Below are positions 36,301 to 49,400 of a stretch of 64,000 bases of DNA, piece by piece. Source of the stretch: Atrichornis clamosus (Eukaryota; Chordata; Aves; Passeriformes; Menuridae). The stretch covers positions 186,001 through 250,000 of the forward strand of contig WBMZ01012212.1 of NCBI GenBank assembly GCA_013400975.1, in the 5' to 3' direction. A model generated the notes under the pieces. The model ran no database searches and was not told where the DNA came from. It worked only from the letters and a program-made list of their open reading frames with translations. The number at the start of each line of letters is the position of its first letter. Within the stretch, counting starts at the first letter, position 1. The position numbers and the translations under genes are program-made.

Positions 36301-39300
36301 ATCTCATATCATTTGTTTGATGACAGCCTGTTACATTAAAAAGTCTAGAGGAATCTAACGACTCAGTTATGAAAATTTTGCACTTAGCGGTAATTAACTT
36401 GAACACCTGGTTGCAAGTAAAAGTTAGAAAAACAGCTTCTTAGAGATGTCCTCACTTCAGAATAGAAGAAATCTCAGGGTTTACAGGGGGTAAAAAACAA
36501 AAAAAAAGTGCAAATCTAGACAGACCAATGAAAAAGGTTGAAAAACACACTGGGGGACAGATCATTTCTCTTCCTGCAGTGCTTTTTTATGACAAACCAT
36601 AAACAGAAATAATAAAATGACAAAAAATGTGTGTCCATTGAAATGTCCAGAATTGGTCAGACTGGATACATTACCATTCTAAGACAAGTTCAAAATAAAG
36701 GTATTTAATGGAGGAGTAAAACCGACAGTTAATATGCATATTAAATAGGTTATGTGAGTGAATATGCTAATTTTTCAAGTAAGTAGAAAATTTTCAGCTG
36801 TCCACAGAATTTTGCTTCAGTTTGGGAATACTTTTCTTAAGAAAACTAAGATTAGAAATGTAGCCTGACTTAAATTGATTACCTCTGTCCTGACAGATTA
36901 CCATTGATACCAGTTAGGCCTGCAAATCTTTATGTAGAATGAATTGAAGTACCATGACTTTTCTACCCTTAAATGAAAGGCAGGAGAGGAGAAAGAGAGG
37001 AGAAGTGTGATGAGTCCTCCTGACTTGTCTGGCATTGCATTTCTTCTGAAAGAGGATCCACAAGGGATCTACTGCTGCTCCCAGAAAGAGAAATGAGAGA
37101 CAAGGAGACCCACACTCATCTGTTGTCCCTGTAGGCCCATGGTATTAACTGCCAGTAAAGAGAATGAAAACATGTAAGAACATAATCAAATAGGAAAAGT
37201 AAAGTGAAATAGTTTTAGAAATCCATAATAATAATAATAATGACTAATGCAATTGACATCTGGCACCACTTTACATTTATAAAGAGTAATTTAACTGACT
37301 AATAGAACTTTTGTTTCTCAATTTTTATGACAAGGCTTAGTAAGTAAAATTCAAGCAAAAGAGATTTTTAAAAAAATATAAATATATCCATAATTTATAT
37401 TATAATTTACAGGAACTGCTGGAATGACTCATGATCCTAGTAGTCCCAAAACATATAATTTGACTGTAAAGACAGTAAAATTACAGACCAAAATTGTCCT
37501 TGATTTTATCCCATTTCGCTATGTAAACTCACAAACTTTTCTTCCTTTTTTTTCTCCTTTTTGCTGCCATGGGGATGATTTTACTTTGTGCAAGGAAAGC
37601 CAAAGAGAGGATCTAAGTCTGAGAAAATATTATCTTAGAGCATAGTGTCCAAATTTAATTTCCTTATGTAGTGTCAACAACAGAACTATGTTCTACTAAT
37701 TTAGAGGCAGACTCTGAACTTCAGCTCTTGATTTCCAGCTGTTTTACATTTCCTCTAGAGAAAAGGTGGTAATCCACATTGATGTGTGTCATTTTGAAAT
37801 AATTTGAGTCACAGACCACTATTACAATAATCAGAATCTGGAATTAGCTGTTTAATATGTTAGACTAGAATATGAGAATGTAGTTTAATAGTGCATTACA
37901 TATATGATCTTCAGCCAAGCTGAAGAGGAAATCTACTGCAAACACCATTTACAATTCCAGCAACTTGTGGCTGACCCCATTTTGAGAAACCCATAACTGC
38001 TAAATCCACAGATAGCTTCCTGAACTATCTTTCATGTATATAGCTTTGTCTCTGTCAAGATAACTAGGCCAGCCTAGTAATTTTTGCAATAAAACATTTA
38101 TCTCCATAAAAATAATGCTAAAAATATATCTACAAAAGACTTGAGGACTTTTAGCATACAGCCAGTGGTGAAATAACACCCAGCAGCACTTAAACTGTGA
38201 TTCAAACAGATGATTCTTTCACCAAGCACCTGCAATCAGTGTTCATGGCTTCCCTCAGACCTAATGAGAGATATACTCTCATTTATTTCCAAACTTCCAG
38301 ACAACACTCATGTTTTGCACCATCTCCAGAAGAGCCCTTCAAAACTGTATAGGAAAAATAAGGGCCCAAATATGTTGAATTTCAGGGAGAAGTGATAAAG
38401 CTTCATTGTTTGGGGTATATACCACTGCAGTAGTGCGGCAACAGGAGAAAGTCTAATCCTTAGCCGGGTCATATACTTTATGCGTCATAACAGAAACAGC
38501 TGTTGACAAAAGGATACCAGGATTTTGTCTTACATGGTCACACAGGAATGCTTAACTCAAGCTCAAGATGGTGCATTGTGGAAGAGCATAAAACTGGGAA
38601 TATTTCGAAAACTGTGTCTCCATGTTGTTTTTTCTAGTCTTGTAGTAAGGAAGTGATAAATAATATGGCAAAGTTATGTGACAAACTCTAGTTTCCAGTT
38701 AGAAACTCCAAAAGCCACTAAGCTGATTTGCACTATACCCACATTGAAAGTAGCAAAGGCAAAGGGCGGTCCCGAGTTCAAATTCTTTATAAAGGTCAAG
38801 CTGAACTAATGTTCCTCCCACCTCTTGATCCACTAATGACAGACTGTATTGATCTTTGTCCCAGCAATTCTTGATACAAAGAGTTGACAAGGTAAGCCAG
38901 TATAGCTTCACGCAACAGTAAACAAGAGGGCTGTACTCTTCCAAGTCTTTTATCTGGTGTGCACTTACAAGGTGTAAGATTGCATATAGAGTCAAATTTC
39001 TTATGCATGCTACTTGTGGCAGCATTTAACAGATAGAAAGTAGCTGGAAATAACAGCAGACCATATCCCAAATAATGGAAGGTCTTAACAGGGTTACAAG
39101 AAATAGTGTTTGACATAAAGATGTGACATATACATGTGGCTCTCTAGCAGTACAACTTAGTAAGGAATAAAAAATCTCCCTTATAAGGCTTGTAACAAAT
39201 CCTCAACTGAAGTTTATATAGTCTGTTTCAAATTAATTATTCTATGTATTTATTTGCAACTCCACACTAAAAAGATGATTTACATTATAATATCATTACA

Positions 39301-39414
39301 TTAAGAAGAAAAGCAATTAATTTGAAAAGAGTCATACAGAGCACATAATTGCCACTCCAGCTGTTCAGGGATGGGATTCAACAGAATCAACACTTAGTGT
39401 AGTCCTCAAATCCC
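33396..39414. other. AT-rich gene-free DNA
   Basis: No gene or clear mobile element was found. An ATA trinucleotide run lies at 37224-37241. Overlapping reverse-strand frames at 38699-39116 (about 105 codons each) show no domain I recognise. The block at about 36080-36260 has homeobox-like TAATTGG/TTAATC motifs, but these are common in AT-rich sequence. Confidence 0.55.
37224..37241 (+). repeat. (ATA)n microsatellite
   Basis: About six ATA units in a row, a short trinucleotide microsatellite. Confidence 0.85.
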
Positions 39415-39835
39415 ATTTAAACCCTTGGGGCCCTGGTATCCACTGTGAAAGCTCTTATGGACCAGCTGTCCCAGCCCAGCTTTACCTGGGCCTCCTGCCT
39501 CACCCTGCCATGGCCCCATTTCAGCACAGATAGGGCCACCAGTCCCCACCCTAGGGATACTGGTGGAGTGTTAGCATTTGATTCTTGTCTTCTGCTTCTC
39601 CCGGACAGATCTTGAGCCAGGTTTCTCACCTTGCTGTGTCTACTGCGGGACCATGTCCCTGGCACCCTTCTCAACCCAGTAGTCAGATGCTTCTTGGAGC
39701 AGGCATCACTTTGGTGGGTCACCCTTGGCTTCTGGCCCATCTTCCCTCATTGAGCAGCCTGGAACTCGTTCTGTTGCACACTAGCCCACGTCCTTTGAAG
39801 CTACCAGGAGCATAGATGTTCATCCCTTTCAAGTT
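39415..39835. other. GC-rich island of unknown origin
   Basis: The plus strand here is rich in C and G (for example CCTGGGCCTCCTGCCTCACC near 39486-39505), in sharp contrast to AT-rich flanks. Frames of 107 codons (reverse, 39417-39740) and 76 codons (forward, 39585-39815) overlap but resemble no protein I know. No LTR ends or CR1 motifs were seen. Candidates are an unidentified repeat, a fragment of an old retrovirus interior, or a pseudogene piece. Confidence 0.45.
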
Positions 39836-42800
39836 GCCTTTGTGGGAACCTATACAAATCTTTTGAGTTCTGTACTGGGTATGCACTCATCATACCTCAG
39901 ACAGCTTCTAGTCTCCTGTAGAATTTTTTATTTCATTTTGGTCTTCTTCAGTTCTTTTAACTAACAACTCTTTGATGAGAAAGGGAAGTAGGAAAATTTG
40001 ATGTTTAAAATATTTTTCTTATAATTCATTAATGAATTTATGCTTTAAGAAATTATTTTATTTACAGTGTGTTCACTCCTCCACCCAAGATGCATGTTCT
40101 CTGCACAACAATTCACAATAAAAACATTATAAACTGAAAAAATGCACATCTGACAAGGAAGCTTATTGCCATTGGTATGTGATTGTTGAAGTAAAGGAAA
40201 TATTTGTCATAAGGGTTTCTGCTATAGTTGTGAGAAGCCTTGTGGGATATTTTCTTAAATGGGGTTTAACTACATCATGATTAAGATGAACTGTTATTTC
40301 ATAAATATTCTTAGATGTAGAAAGTGTTGCTTGATAAAAGGTCCAAATGTATGCCAGGGAAATTATGAGAGAAAAAGGAATGTCCTTACTTCAAACAACT
40401 TCCAGCAGCTGCTGAACAATGAGCACCCTGAAGCCTTGTCCTTTAACAAACCCTTAACTGCTTATCTTGTAGGGTTTGAAATAGGAAAGACCTCAAAAAG
40501 AAGAGTGAATGAGACTTCCCTTCAGCCAAGAATAACAGTGTGCACCAGGATTACTGGATTCTGGATAATTAAGCACCAAGAGACTTCTTTCCACTGTGCT
40601 GGATGAAAGGAAGAAGAGAAACTTCTGCTTATCTTACAGGGTAAGGATGAGAGCTCCTGAAAAAAAAGCCAGACCCTTTCCTCACCTGGCCTCTATACTA
40701 TTACACTCACTGAGATGAAGAAAGGACATTCCTGCTTTGAGAAGGGAATATTTCGCCACTGCTTGGTCATATCTGGGTCAGCAGTAGGGCAAGTGTTCAA
40801 GCACTGCCAGTGTTGTGGATTCTGTGTTTCAGGGGGTTGCAACTTTCTGCAAGTGCCATAGAGCTTCCTACTTCTACTCCCTATACCCTTTCTTCTTAGT
40901 GACTAGAATATAGGACAAGTAGATAGAAGCACAAGTTTTTTGGGTTTTTTTAAATGTTATTTCAGCAATCCCAGCTTTGTTTTGTGTTTATCTAGCTGAC
41001 TGCTTTCACTCCAAACTTCCTCCATTAGTTCTCGAAAAAATGAATTAATTGCAAATGTATCATCAAATCATTAAAATGAAGAGCAATAAAATGATGTGTT
41101 TGGCAGGGTGATAATGTGGAGAGGGGATCCTCTAAATGTACTGTATGTGTTTCTTTTCCTCTCTAGTGCTAAGATTCAGAAACCAAAACTTTGTCTTGAT
41201 TATACAGAAATAAGAACAAGTAAACAAGTAAAAGAGGAAAAGGAAAGAAGTGAACTGTGAAAAGGCTTGTTTGCTTTACAATGAATGATATTACAGCTTT
41301 GTGACCCAGTCATGTTTGTTATCAATATAATATAATTTTAAATAATTGTTTTAGATATAAGCACATTTTTTGCATTAAAAATGTATGCCTTTTTTTACTT
41401 TGAGTTCACTCCACAACATTTCTTAAACTTAAGGGAAAATGTATTATGCCTACTCTTTACTATACAAAGGTGAAGTTTAAAATGAGCAAATTAATACTAT
41501 CTGCTGAAGTGTATTGCACTTTGTATTATTATTTGTTGGCTTATAACAAAATATTAAATACTCAGATAACTGTGGGTTTAACAGTTGTGCCTATTAGTTG
41601 TTATACATTTGAATATATTTGACTTTGCTACAGATTTTTAGGAAATGTTTTGTCACCTATAAGGCATGGAATATGAAATATTTACTGTTTGAATCTTTGT
41701 GATCTATTAATATAATGTAATATCAATGTGGCCACCAGGTGATTGCTGTAAAGGAATCAGATTTGATATTCCTACGTTCTCTCTCATTCTTGTGTTCCTC
41801 TGTTTGCTATTTTGGTACACTAATATAGATGAGACAGGTTTACTGAAGTGTAATGGAAAAAACCAAAATCATTCATTTGTTGATGCATCTCAGAATGAAA
41901 ACACTACACTTCCTCTTCAAGCCATTGTAGATTAAAAATTAATTCCATTCATAAAGTAATTAAATTATTTTGGGGGAAGTATGACTGCATAATTTGGTTA
42001 ATATTAGTCCTTCTGTTTCCATTGTGGGAATTGACAGGGATATTTTGAAAGTTCCTCAAATGGAAACCAGCTTTAAATTTATTAATAAGACCAAAACCAA
42101 TTGCATACTTTACCAGAGCAAACATATCCATACAGAGAACGTAACTTCTTCCTTCTGCATACCAATTGCGACAGACCAATGACCCCAAGGTTATTTTTAC
42201 TACTAAATTCACATGAGAACACATTGATAGTCTTAATTCAGGGAGGGATTTTCATCGTTAGAAAATGCAATAGCACAAATGACTGCCCTGTCCTACTCCC
42301 ACCGAACCCAATGGTTTTAAGAAGAGTGCAACTGGACTTATATTTTAAAATAATTCTGCCATTTTTGGCTTTGACACTAATATCTTTTGATCTTTCCCTA
42401 TTGGGTCTGTTCATTTGTTTGTTTGGGTTTTTTTGAACTGATGTGTTTATTTAAAAGTAGTATTGTTAGCAATATTGATACTCTAGTATTGTAAAGAGAC
42501 TTCTTTGTAGTTCTGAAGATGCAAAAACTTAACAAACATTTGCTTATTAATTTTTTTATTTATGTAGGAACCCAAGATTCTTTTGATAGCCTGGAATTCA
42601 CCTTTAAAGTTCTTGGTCTTCTTTATGTCACGATTTCACAACGTCTCCAATGAAAACAGAGTCTTCTGAGTCTAATTGCTTAAAAAAGGAGGCAAGCTCT
42701 TTCTAAAGAGCAAAGAAACTATACCTACTCATGAAGGGTTTTTTTACTAATAATCTTGAATATATTTGAAGGACTGCATGTTGAATAAAGAGGAATAGAC

Positions 42801-43950
42801 ATAATTCTAGACCTCCCAAGAACATGCTTTGTAAAACCTTGGTAAAAAAAAAATACTAGGTTAGGTTCTGTGACAAATATTATTTATTGTTAAAATGTTT
42901 ATTACTTTATTGTTATTTTTAAGTCACATGGATATAAAAAATTAAAATATGCATATCGGAATTTATCAGACTATTTTCAAAGTAAATTGAAATATATATT
43001 TTTTAATGTTGTATCATTTATCCTTCTTTAGTAACTTTTTTCCATGCTTGTTTTGGAAGTTAATGGTATAACATATGCTTCTGTCAGTGATATATCAACA
43101 AACTGTATTTATACTGCATTGTGTGCTCTCCTAGCCCACCACAGCTGAGGTCTGATTAAGACTATAGCCTCAAGTGACTATAAAACAAACAATTATTTTT
43201 GAGACTAATGTGTATGCTTCCTAATTATTCACAACATTAAATTCTCACTTGGAGAGACAGCCAAAACTCCCTTTCTTTTGCTCAAGGCATAAAAATTCTG
43301 CAGAACAATTTTTTAAATGGTCGTGGGTGACCAAAATGCAATTTAAAACTTCAATGGTCTTTGCTCAGGGTTGCTTGCTTACTTGTAATTGTTTCCAGAA
43401 TGTTTGTTTGGAAATTTGTTGAATTATATATCACACGCAATAACTCTATATGCCAAATTCACTGCTGTAATACTTGGCACAGCAATTGGTTATGCTTATT
43501 TCAGCACCAGTTAAAATAGCTAGTTCTTTATGGAAGCAGGAATAAAGGTGATTTCAGCCTATGGTTCTCATTTCCACGTGTAAGAGCATTAAATGAGTTG
43601 TAGCAGGAGATATTTCTGACAATATGTTTTGCAATTTCTTGTGGTCACTTTTTCTCCTTGGTAACAAAAGCAAACATCTTTCTTTTCATTTTGACTTCAT
43701 TTCTTTCTTTTTTTTTTTTAAGGTGATTTTTTTTTAATATATATATACAATAAACCTCAGGTTGTTTAAACAGAGAAGTCTTTTACACATAGACTATATC
43801 TCAAATCTAAAGTAAATTTCCTAACCCCTTAAGCTAATATAGTTAAAACACAATTTTAAAGTATTAATTTATGAAATAAAAGGTTATGTTTTCTATTAAA
43901 TATTCTGAACAACATTTGTATATCTATCGTAATTCCTTCTGATGGCTGAA
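39836..43950. other. AT-rich gene-free DNA
   Basis: Nothing coding or mobile was recognised. A 115-codon forward frame (40259-40606) has no recognisable domain. Poly-T (43708-43719 and 43727-43735) followed by an AT dinucleotide run (43736-43747) forms a simple-sequence patch. Confidence 0.55.
43708..43747. repeat. Poly-T and (AT)n simple sequence
   Basis: Two T runs of 12 and 9 bases are separated by AAGGTGA and followed by six AT units. Confidence 0.8.
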
Positions 43951-44555
43951 TTTACAGAATCAATCAGTCATTCAGATTTGTAGGTACATCTTGAGATCTT
44001 GTAGTTCAAAACCTCTGCTCAAGCAAGGACAACTCAAGCAGGCTGTCCAGGACTGTATCCAGATGGATTATGAAGATCTCCATGGATGGAGACTCCACAA
44101 CATCTCTGGGCAACTTGTGCTAATGGTAACAGCCCCTTCAAAAAAAAAAAATCCCTAGTGTACAGATGGAATTTCATGTATTTTAATCCGTGTTTCGTGC
44201 TTCTTGTCCCATCAGTGGACACCACAGAGAGGAGTCTGGGCTGAACCCTCAGTACCTTCAACCAGTCCCAATATCAGTCCCCCTATTCTCAAGCTCTCCT
44301 TATATGACAAATGCTTCAGTCCTTAACCATATTTGTGGTCCTGTACTGGACTCCAGTCAATTCAAATATTTCTTGTACTGGGGTGCCCAAAAATGGGCAC
44401 AGCACTCCAGAGGTTTTTCATCAATTCTGAGCAGACCACCTCCCTCAACCTGCTGACAACTTTCTTCCTCAAGCAGCCCAAGACATTATTGGCTTTTTCT
44501 GCCAGGAGGGTGAAATGCTGACTAATGATCAGCTTGTTGTCAAGCTTGTGAAAGG
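43951..44555 (-). mobile_element. CR1 LINE, 5'-truncated 3' end
   Basis: This is a reverse-strand CR1 copy of about 600 bases. From its 3' end (left) the plus strand reads ACAGAATCAATCAGTCATTC, CCTCTGCTCAAGCAAGGACA, GGATGGAGACTCCACAACAT and CTGGGCAACTTGTGC. Then come the complements of late ORF2: TGTACTGGGGTGCCCAAAAA, CACAGCACTCCAGAGG and GACCACCTCCCTCAACCTGC. This is the usual order of an avian CR1 in reverse. An A run at 44140-44151 interrupts it. The coding part is broken throughout. The right limit is uncertain because the match fades after CAGCTTGTTGTCAAGCTTG. Confidence 0.9.
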
Positions 44556-44710
44556 TAGATATTTATGGATCACCTAGTTTTCCTCAGGGGGTATTTTTCA
44601 CCTCAGCCTGAGCAGAGATCTAAAGAAGTATAGAGGCACCATGTTTACAGGGGTTTATTTTCTCTCACTAGTAAGTGACTAGACAGGTAAGTCAGGTCAT
44701 AAAGATGGGT
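44556..44710. other. Short gap between CR1 and LTR
   Basis: About 150 bases with no recognisable feature separate the CR1 fragment from the LTR. The first bases may be a diverged continuation of the CR1. Confidence 0.4.
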
Positions 44711-45227
44711 TGTAAGCCAGGTTTGGCTTGGAGGTAGTTATTTTTTTTCATAGGAGCCCATAAGTACTATGTTTTGGGTACGTGTCTCAAACAGTGTCAA
44801 TGAATCTTTGGTGCTTTGATTATTGTTGAGCAGTATAGCAACAAAGTTTTCCCTTTTTGTCACACTGTCATTCCAGCGAGTAGGCCAAGGGTGGACAAAA
44901 AGTTCAGAGGGGACACAACCTGGAGAATCAATGTAAAAAGGCCAAAATATTCCATACCATATAATGACATGCTCAGCAATAAACACTGAGAGAAGGTGGT
45001 TTTGGGGTAGGTAAACATTGCTTGGAGGCTGTCTGGGTGTTTGCTTATGGAGGTGACTACCTTTGCACAACATTTTTTCCTTCCCCTTTCCTTCACTTAT
45101 TGAACTATTGAACTATCTTTATCATTATTTATTCTATTTAGGTCTTCCTGTCCCAGTGGGGCTGGGGAGAGTGAGCAAGTGGCTGTGTCATGCTTGGCTG
45201 GCTGGCCTGAATTCTAAACATGCCGCA
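44711..45227 (+). mobile_element. Solo LTR, avian ERVL-like family
   Basis: This is a diverged but recognisable copy of a very common avian ERVL-type LTR. In order it shows TGTAAGCCAGGTTTGGCTTG at the start (family: TGTGCTGGTTTTGGCTGG), TCATAGGAGCCCATAAGTAC, CAGTATAGCAACAAAG, GGGGACACAACC and ATATTCCATACCATATAATG (almost unchanged), CATGCTCAG, the TTTATCATTATTTATTC area, and the end GAGTGAGCAAGTGGCTGTGT, GGCTGGCCTGAATTCTAAAC. The TATA box and polyadenylation signal have both decayed (CAGCAATAAAC and TTGAACTATC in their places). It is about 517 bp with no internal viral sequence. GATGG on the left and GATGT on the right might be a target duplication, but the left one is offset by two bases from the LTR start. 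Confidence 0.82.
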
Positions 45228-46377
45228 GATGTCCACACTCTAAGTCCACATTTCCCATCCCTGCTGATTCCTGTTCTGATTTCCAGGTAACAGAAGGTTT
45301 ATATAGTTTGCCTCAGTAATTTTCTGATAATCTGACAAAATACTGCTAAGAGAATGGAGTTTCCAACTGTATAAATATTTTATATGAAAATACTTTTCAA
45401 TAAGGAAGATCCAGATCTTTTGATTAAAAATAATCATAAAGATTTAGTGTGAGTAACTTGTGTATCACTTTTGCACAGTATCAGCTAAGAAAATTTACCT
45501 TCTCTGTCAAAACAACTAAAATTGTAGGCAATTTACTAATGTGATTTGTATAACTTTTCAGACTATGCAAAATAAGTTAACTATGTATTATTCATAATAA
45601 TCTACTGCAGAAACATTCTTGTCAAATAGACACTCTACTACTGTCATATTCATTTCCAATCTTTCTCAGAAAATCTTGGTGCAGAAAGAAGTTCTAAAAG
45701 GAGTCAGAATGGAGCACTTGCCTTAAGAAATCTAGGGCTTCAGTAACGTGGAGACAAATATTTAGCTAAATAGTGTTCATGATTCCCAAAACTGAGCAAT
45801 AAAAGTTATGAAGAAAATAAATAAAATGTGTTTTAAGAAATCTGTCCTACATTTCATCACTTTATTGGTGCTATATATTTGAGGAAGTTTTTAGCTGAAG
45901 GAATATAAAACCTATTAAATCCAGAATTCTGTATGTGTAGAATATCATGTTAGGGAATTTTACAAACAAAGAAAGACAAGTCTTAAATAACTCTTCTTGA
46001 AAGTTGTAGTCAGGGCAGCTCACTTAAGAATGGCCTTTTTTGAACAACAGGGAAACAACATGTTCAAGCATGTTAAATTTTTTAAAAATTTTTAGATAAT
46101 TTTAGAGCTCTCTACACCTTAAACTAAGGGAATTCAACATAAAATTTAACACTTATTTACAAAAACACAGCTGAAACATAAAAGATGTAGAAGCCAAGTG
46201 AGAGTTAAAAATAAATATAGAAAAATATTTACTGTGAAATAAGATTTAACAGAAGTCAGTCAAATGCAGAGCAGAAAACATTTGTTCCTCTAAATAACAA
46301 AGATAACAGTCCTTTTGATGTGTTTTATTTCATGCTATATTCACTATAAACAAGTTCTCATCCCTTATTGCAAGTTA

Positions 46378-46391
46378 CATTTGCGCAAATG
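46378..46391. promoter_or_regulatory. Perfect palindrome matching a C/EBP site
   Basis: CATTTGCGCAAATG is a perfect 14-base palindrome whose core TTGCGCAA is the ideal C/EBP-family binding sequence. It overlaps a second inverted repeat (AAATGATTT at 46387-46395 and AAATCATTT at 46405-46413). Whether it is bound in any cell is unknown. Confidence 0.4.
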
Positions 46392-46413
46392 ATTTGATTT
46401 TCAAAAATCATTT
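46387..46413. repeat. 9-bp inverted repeat, 9-base loop
   Basis: AAATGATTT and AAATCATTT are exact inverted copies separated by GATTTTCAA, so the stretch could form a hairpin with a 9-bp AT-rich stem. The left arm shares five bases with the neighbouring palindrome. Confidence 0.6.
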
Positions 46414-49400
46414 CTAAATGAGGGTACATTTATTCATACATGGTATTTATTTATTTATTAATTGGCATATTTCTGTGAAAACAATTGTAGTAGAATGTAC
46501 TCACTTGTATATCTCATGTAAAATGGAAAATAAATATACAAATTGAATATAAATTATCATTATCTTTTCACCTTAATTGAGAATGTTATGTTTAAATATG
46601 ATGTATGAATACAATTGTAACATATTTCTGCCTACAAAAAGGAAGACAAGAACACATTTAATATATCTTGATAGTTCCAAGTGCTGCTTACCACTTGCTG
46701 TGTTGCATTTTCTAACAAGCTTATACTTGCATTACTCTTTATAATGGTTACATCCCTTTCTTACCAATCTTACAGTTTCTGTTACTGACCATAATCTTTG
46801 AATTCTGTCTACTCAAAGGAGACAGGGAAAGAACATTTTTCTTAAGAACAATGAATATATTCATATAATCAATCATCTGCCTATAATTAACTACAGAATA
46901 TGTGATTAGTTCAAGCAATCAGTTTCTAAGGTTGTTGACACAAGTCCTCCTCTTCTTAGGTCTCTGCTTGTTGGAGAATTTACTCTATGCAACTTGCATG
47001 GCTGGGATTGAGCTCACCTCCTTCACAGCAGTCTCTGTGGGGCTGTGCTTTCCTTGTGTTGCCAGAAGAGTGTGGTTAACACAAATATTCTGATATTTTA
47101 TTTCCCTTTTAAACTGTCTTATCTCAATGCACAAATATCCTCCTTTACCTTCCATTTTCTCCCAGTTTCAAGGAAGAGTTTCCCGGTGCAGTTGGATGGG
47201 TTTTGGCCAGGGTCCAACTGCCAGAGTTGCACATTTTTTAACTGATCTGTAGATATTCTATGACTGAAGAGCAATACCTCTGTCCATAAAGAAAACTAAA
47301 AAAACGTTTAAAAAAGGTGTTCCAAGTTGTTTTTATCTTGACTTCAACACTATTTTAAGTCATACAATGAATTTTGATGGAAAGAATAATTTAGACTACA
47401 ATGGTAAACTGAGTATGACACATTTTCAATATGATTTTATGAAATCTATGTTGTATCAAGTAGTATAACTTTCTCTGCTAAGATTTGTTAGATAGCTTCA
47501 TGCTGTGGAATCAATTTATTTAAATTTAGGTACAGAAATTATATAGTGCCCCATAGGAGGTTCTTATTTCAAGTAGAAATGTCAGGATTAATACAGGTGC
47601 TGCAAAACCGAGAAGGTATCCAGAGAGGGAAATAGGTGAGAGGTTTTGTAATTTTGGACTATACTGGTTAGGAGTTTCCATTAATACAGAAGATGACAGG
47701 ATCATTGTGTAGGAGGAATTTAATGAGAGTGTTGAGTACTGCAAAATAGAACTAAATTTAATAATACAAAGTGAAAAGTTGTGTATTTTCTCCATTTTGT
47801 GAAGAGAGGTTTACAGGCTTCCATGGCTTTGCTTCTTATCAGAAGAGAGTATGATGGGATTTCAAACACTTTTGGAGGATAAACATCAAGATACAGATGA
47901 ACTACTTAGGTTACAAAATAGCAGCAACACATGCTCAAAAAAGTTATAAATTAGACATGAATATATTTTGATGACAAATTTAAAGACAGTTTCTAACCAT
48001 GTGAAGAGTGATATTCTGTACGTGTTTCAATTATATGAGAGAAATCTTAATGAGTTCAAGATGGAGTTTGATATGCTTAGGAAAAGGATGAAAAGAGATA
48101 AGAAATTAAATGTGCAGAGTGAGCCTTCAGATAGCAAATGTAAGTCAAGGGGTTTGATTTAGAGAATGGAACATTGGTGTTACAGTCAGGAGATATTAGA
48201 AGACAATATTAGAGCATGGTTTACTTCCTCTGTTAGTCTGGAAGATATGTTAGCAAATTCTTCACTTTTGCAGGGATCTAGAACATCAATGATAACTGTG
48301 ATCTATTCTGTCTTACTATGACATGTTAGAGTTGTGACTTTGGTCTTTCATTACAGGTTTAAATTTGTTATAGGGTATTTGACCATGCTTCCTGGCCACT
48401 CTGGTTTGATGCTAAGTGAAGCAGATGTTTTGTAGTTCTTCCTAAGGTAGACGTGTTTTGCTGTTGTTGGCCTATGCCTGATAAGATCATTTACGCAAGT
48501 TCTCTCTTGCAATCTTTACCACCAAAGTTCATCAGCTCCTTAACTTTTATTATCTATCCAAAATAGTGTCATGTGAAGGAATTGGTTCCCAACTAAAAGG
48601 AAATTACATATGCAAATAAAAGTATCATCTCTTTATCCCAGATGAGATTTTATGAAATACTAATCAATACAATAATCAACATTATTGTTATTTGTACTGT
48701 GGTACTAAGGAGATGAGAGCAAGAATCAGGAGTTCTCTTTACTACATATGGACTAAGAGCCTAACCCAGTATTTTTCAAAGAATTTCTAAGAAAATTACA
48801 AAATGTGAGCACAAGGGTTTGAAAAAGTTTGTCTATGAGATATTGCTTAGTTCAGCTTTGTTTTATTTTTAAATTTCCCAGAATAGATGTATTTTTGGAA
48901 ATCCTTACCCAGTTGTTACCTAAAGGACAAGTATATTTTGGAGTTTAAGTAAAACAGATGATTATACCCATAGTCTAAACAATTTTAAAAATGTTATAAT
49001 CACTCAGAATTGTTACATATTTAAATACATGAAAGGTAAATAATCTTTGAGATAGAAGCTATTAATTTCATTTAACACTTCTTGCCAACATTTACATGCA
49101 GATAAGGAAATATGTTCATCTCACTTGAACTTAACATTCCAGTCAGAACCTCTGCTGAAGAGAGAGACCAAAAGGCAAAAATACATCCTTAGGACTAGAG
49201 AGGCATTCTCTGTATCTCTTTGTATTATTATGGAGAAACGGAACTCTTTCAGAATTTCTTTTTTGTTCCTAAAGTATTCCACTTTGCACAAAGACAAAGG
49301 ATATGTAAAATGTATACATCTTTAAATGTTACCAGTCATAAAAAACTCCATAAATACTCCCCAAATAAGCCAACAAACCAAACCAACAAAAAAAAAAGCA

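Noticed and set aside
38764..38800. tRNA-like B-box text (GAGTTCAAATTCT)
   Set aside because: No matching A box, acceptor stem or cloverleaf could be built around it.
38699..39116. Two overlapping reverse-strand frames of about 105 codons
   Set aside because: Considered as a retroviral fragment because of Cys/Leu content, but no conserved retroviral motif could be found.
40259..40606. 115-codon forward open frame
   Set aside because: Cysteine-containing start looked interesting, but there is no zinc-finger spacing and no similarity to a family I know.
47968..48162. Charged 64-codon frame that could be a coiled coil
   Set aside because: Purine-rich DNA explains the Lys/Glu/Arg content. No family match and no neighbouring exons.
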